Below, one piece after another: positions 63,408 to 64,000 of a stretch of DNA of 64,000 bases. Position numbers and translations under genes: made by a program. Origin of the DNA: an uncultured Clostridia bacterium (lineage in GTDB: Bacteria > Bacillota > Clostridia > Peptostreptococcales > Anaerovoracaceae); contig CAKQOE010000001.1 in assembly GCA_934255545.1 (NCBI GenBank), positions 106,929-170,928 of the forward strand, read 5' to 3'. Every line of letters starts with the position of its first letter. The stretch's first letter is position 1. The notes under the pieces are model-generated. The model did no database searches and was not told the origin of the DNA. It saw only the letters and a list, made by a program, of their open reading frames with translations.

Positions 63408-63542
63408 ATGGTTTATTACTATGACATATTATGTCTATCTGTCGTTTATGCTGATATATTTTTGATCATAACTCTTCTGCGCTGCGTGATGCACAGAATC
63501 AGGGTGTTTAGAAAAAGAGTAAAAGAAAACCCACAAGTATAA
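63408..63542 (+). CDS. Prophage 44-residue membrane peptide
   Basis: MVYYYDILCLSVVYADIFLI is followed by ITLLRC and a basic tail RIRVFRKRVKEN. AGGTG in the end of the integrase gene is 6 bases before the ATG, which follows the integrase stop by one base, so translation is coupled. The last codons run into the hairpin of the attR-side tRNA terminator. The role is unknown. Confidence 0.6.
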   Translation: MVYYYDILCLSVVYADIFLIITLLRCVMHRIRVFRKRVKENPQV

Positions 63543-63556
63543 TAACTTGTGGGTTT
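63517..63556 (-). terminator. Phage-supplied terminator of the second tRNA-Lys gene
   Basis: AAACCCACAAGT/ACTTGTGGGTTT, with a T-rich stretch after it on the minus strand. It has the same layout as the host terminators at 55761 and 56026 but a different sequence. Confidence 0.85.
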
Positions 63557-63559
63557 ATA

Positions 63560-63608
63560 TTGGTACACCATCACAGGTTCGAACTGTGGACACCCTGATT
63601 AAGAGTCA
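63560..63608 (-). repeat. attR: tRNA-Lys 3' part supplied by the phage
   Basis: The 49-bp identity with attL (56069-56117) ends inside the anticodon stem. Beyond it the intact tRNA continues into host sequence. Confidence 0.93.
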
Positions 63609-63636
63609 GGTGCTCTACCAGCTGAGCTAATGGTGC
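63561..63636 (-). tRNA. tRNA-Lys(CTT), second copy, restored by prophage integration
   Basis: 76 nt including CCA and identical over its full length to the copy at 55806-55881. The 3' half (to 63608) is the phage attP core, so the gene stays functional after integration. Confidence 0.97.
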
Positions 63637-63676
63637 ATATCTGTGTCGTTTGTTATTATCACAAGCGACGCTCATT

Positions 63677-63705
63677 ATAATAACAGCTTGACTGGCGACA
63701 GTCAA
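63677..63705 (-). promoter_or_regulatory. Promoter of the second tRNA-Lys gene
   Basis: On the minus strand TTGACT, 17-bp spacer, TATTAT. Confidence 0.85.
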
Positions 63706-63808
63706 TACTTTTTAAAAAAAATTTTGAAAAAATTTGCGAATAGAAAAAGCTGCGTTGAGCAGAATAATTTGTGTGGTAAAGACAGGATCAAATGTCGGAG
63801 GAGCGATC

Positions 63809-63853
63809 ATGCTGAATAGCATTAAGGTCGTGAATGCCACGATAATCGAATGA
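63809..63853 (+). CDS. Possible 14-residue leader peptide
   Basis: ATG with GGAGGAGCG at 5-10 bases upstream encodes MLNSIKVVNATIIE and stops 42 bp before the MNDR-repeat ORF. It is either a true leader peptide or a chance ORF. Confidence 0.35.
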   Translation: MLNSIKVVNATIIE

Positions 63854-63894
63854 AAATATTATAAATGATGCGCCGGGCGCATCGAGGAGGAATC

Positions 63895-64000
63895 ATGTCA
63901 GACAGAAACAGCAGAATGAATGACAGAATGAATGACAGAATGAATGACAGAATGAATGACAGAATGAATGACAGAATGAATGACAGAATGAATGACAGAA
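63895..64000 (+). CDS. ORF of MNDR tetrapeptide repeats (cut by window edge)
   Basis: A GAGGAGG lies 5-8 bases before ATG 63895. The product starts MSDRNSR and continues as perfect M-N-D-R units, each encoded by the 12-bp ATGAATGACAGA. Seven copies reach the window end with no stop, so the gene is partial. It follows a GC palindrome (63867-63883). Methionine-rich 4-residue repeats of this regularity suggest a recently expanded tract, with a helical or coiled structure possible. The function is unknown. Confidence 0.6.
   Translation, partial: MSDRNSRMNDRMNDRMNDRMNDRMNDRMNDRMNDR

Larger units (their letters stand above)
56069..63608. mobile_element. Filamentous-phage (inovirus-like) prophage integrated in tRNA-Lys
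   Basis: This 7.5-kb element is bounded by a 49-bp direct repeat of the tRNA-Lys 3' part. It encodes a leftward repressor/membrane protein module and a rightward module. The rightward module contains small proteins, a probable ssDNA-binding protein, a signal-peptide-bearing adsorption-like protein, five small one- to two-helix membrane proteins, a Zot/pI-type assembly ATPase, a Rep_trans initiator and a tyrosine recombinase. This gene set, in this compact size, is diagnostic of Inoviridae-like phages. The A/T-richer promoter region and the U-ending codons differ from the host neighbours. No secretin gene is present, as expected in a host without an outer membrane. Confidence 0.92.

Noticed and set aside
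63913..64000. Tandem repeat considered as a CRISPR array
   Set aside because: The unit is 12 bp with no spacers, lies in frame after an ATG and is best explained as a coding tandem repeat.

Overview
The window looks like part of the chromosome of a low-GC, Gram-positive anaerobe of the Clostridia (Eubacteriales). The basis is the rpmH/rnpA/yidD/yidC/jag - mnmE/mnmG/rsmG/noc/parA/parB block next to a dnaA-dnaN-recF-gyrB-gyrA block, strong AGGAGG ribosome binding sites, A/T-rich codon use with many ATA codons, a Firmicute-type Noc, and a Mn-dependent DHH pyrophosphatase. I cannot resolve the family or genus from sequence alone.

The replication origin lies at about 11-12.7 kb. dnaA, dnaN, recF, gyrB and gyrA run leftward from it, and the rpmH to parB housekeeping block runs rightward. 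DnaA boxes flank dnaA on both sides. A DnaA-trio-like unwinding element lies between dnaA and dnaN, and a canonical parS site sits inside the terminator palindrome of parAB. Left of gyrA are a SigB/SigF-type sigma factor with a degenerate RsbW-like partner and an ECF sigma/anti-sigma pair. The left edge cuts a TraX-family gene.

From 23 to 55 kb the window holds mixed metabolic loci. These include an EamA transporter with an attenuator-like leader, YbaK and Bcp, a 0.4-kb inverted-repeat element with 15-bp flanking direct repeats, an HD-domain/ferredoxin fusion, a cysteine desulfurase, feoA-feoA-feoB with DtxR-like operators, a P1B-type ATPase with its small partner, cysK/Rrf2/mnmA sharing an operator, rnhA, a walH-walI-walJ-htrA-rlmH cluster without walRK, an ArsR regulator, panE, ylmH, a full branched-chain amino-acid ABC operon (livJ-H-M-G-F), ppaC, a lipoprotein and dtd.

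From 56.07 to 63.61 kb a 7.5-kb filamentous-phage (inovirus-like) prophage is inserted in the second of two tandem tRNA-Lys(CTT) genes. It carries a repressor with an array of helically phased operators, a probable ssDNA-binding protein, a signal-peptide-bearing adsorption protein, five small membrane proteins including two tandem coat-protein paralogues, a Zot/pI assembly ATPase, a hairpin-rich probable origin, a Rep_trans (CTXphi RstA-like) initiator and a tyrosine integrase. A filamentous phage in a monoderm host is the most interesting system here. The right edge cuts an ORF made of MNDR tetrapeptide repeats.

All calls come from reading the sequence. No database search, folding program or alignment was run.
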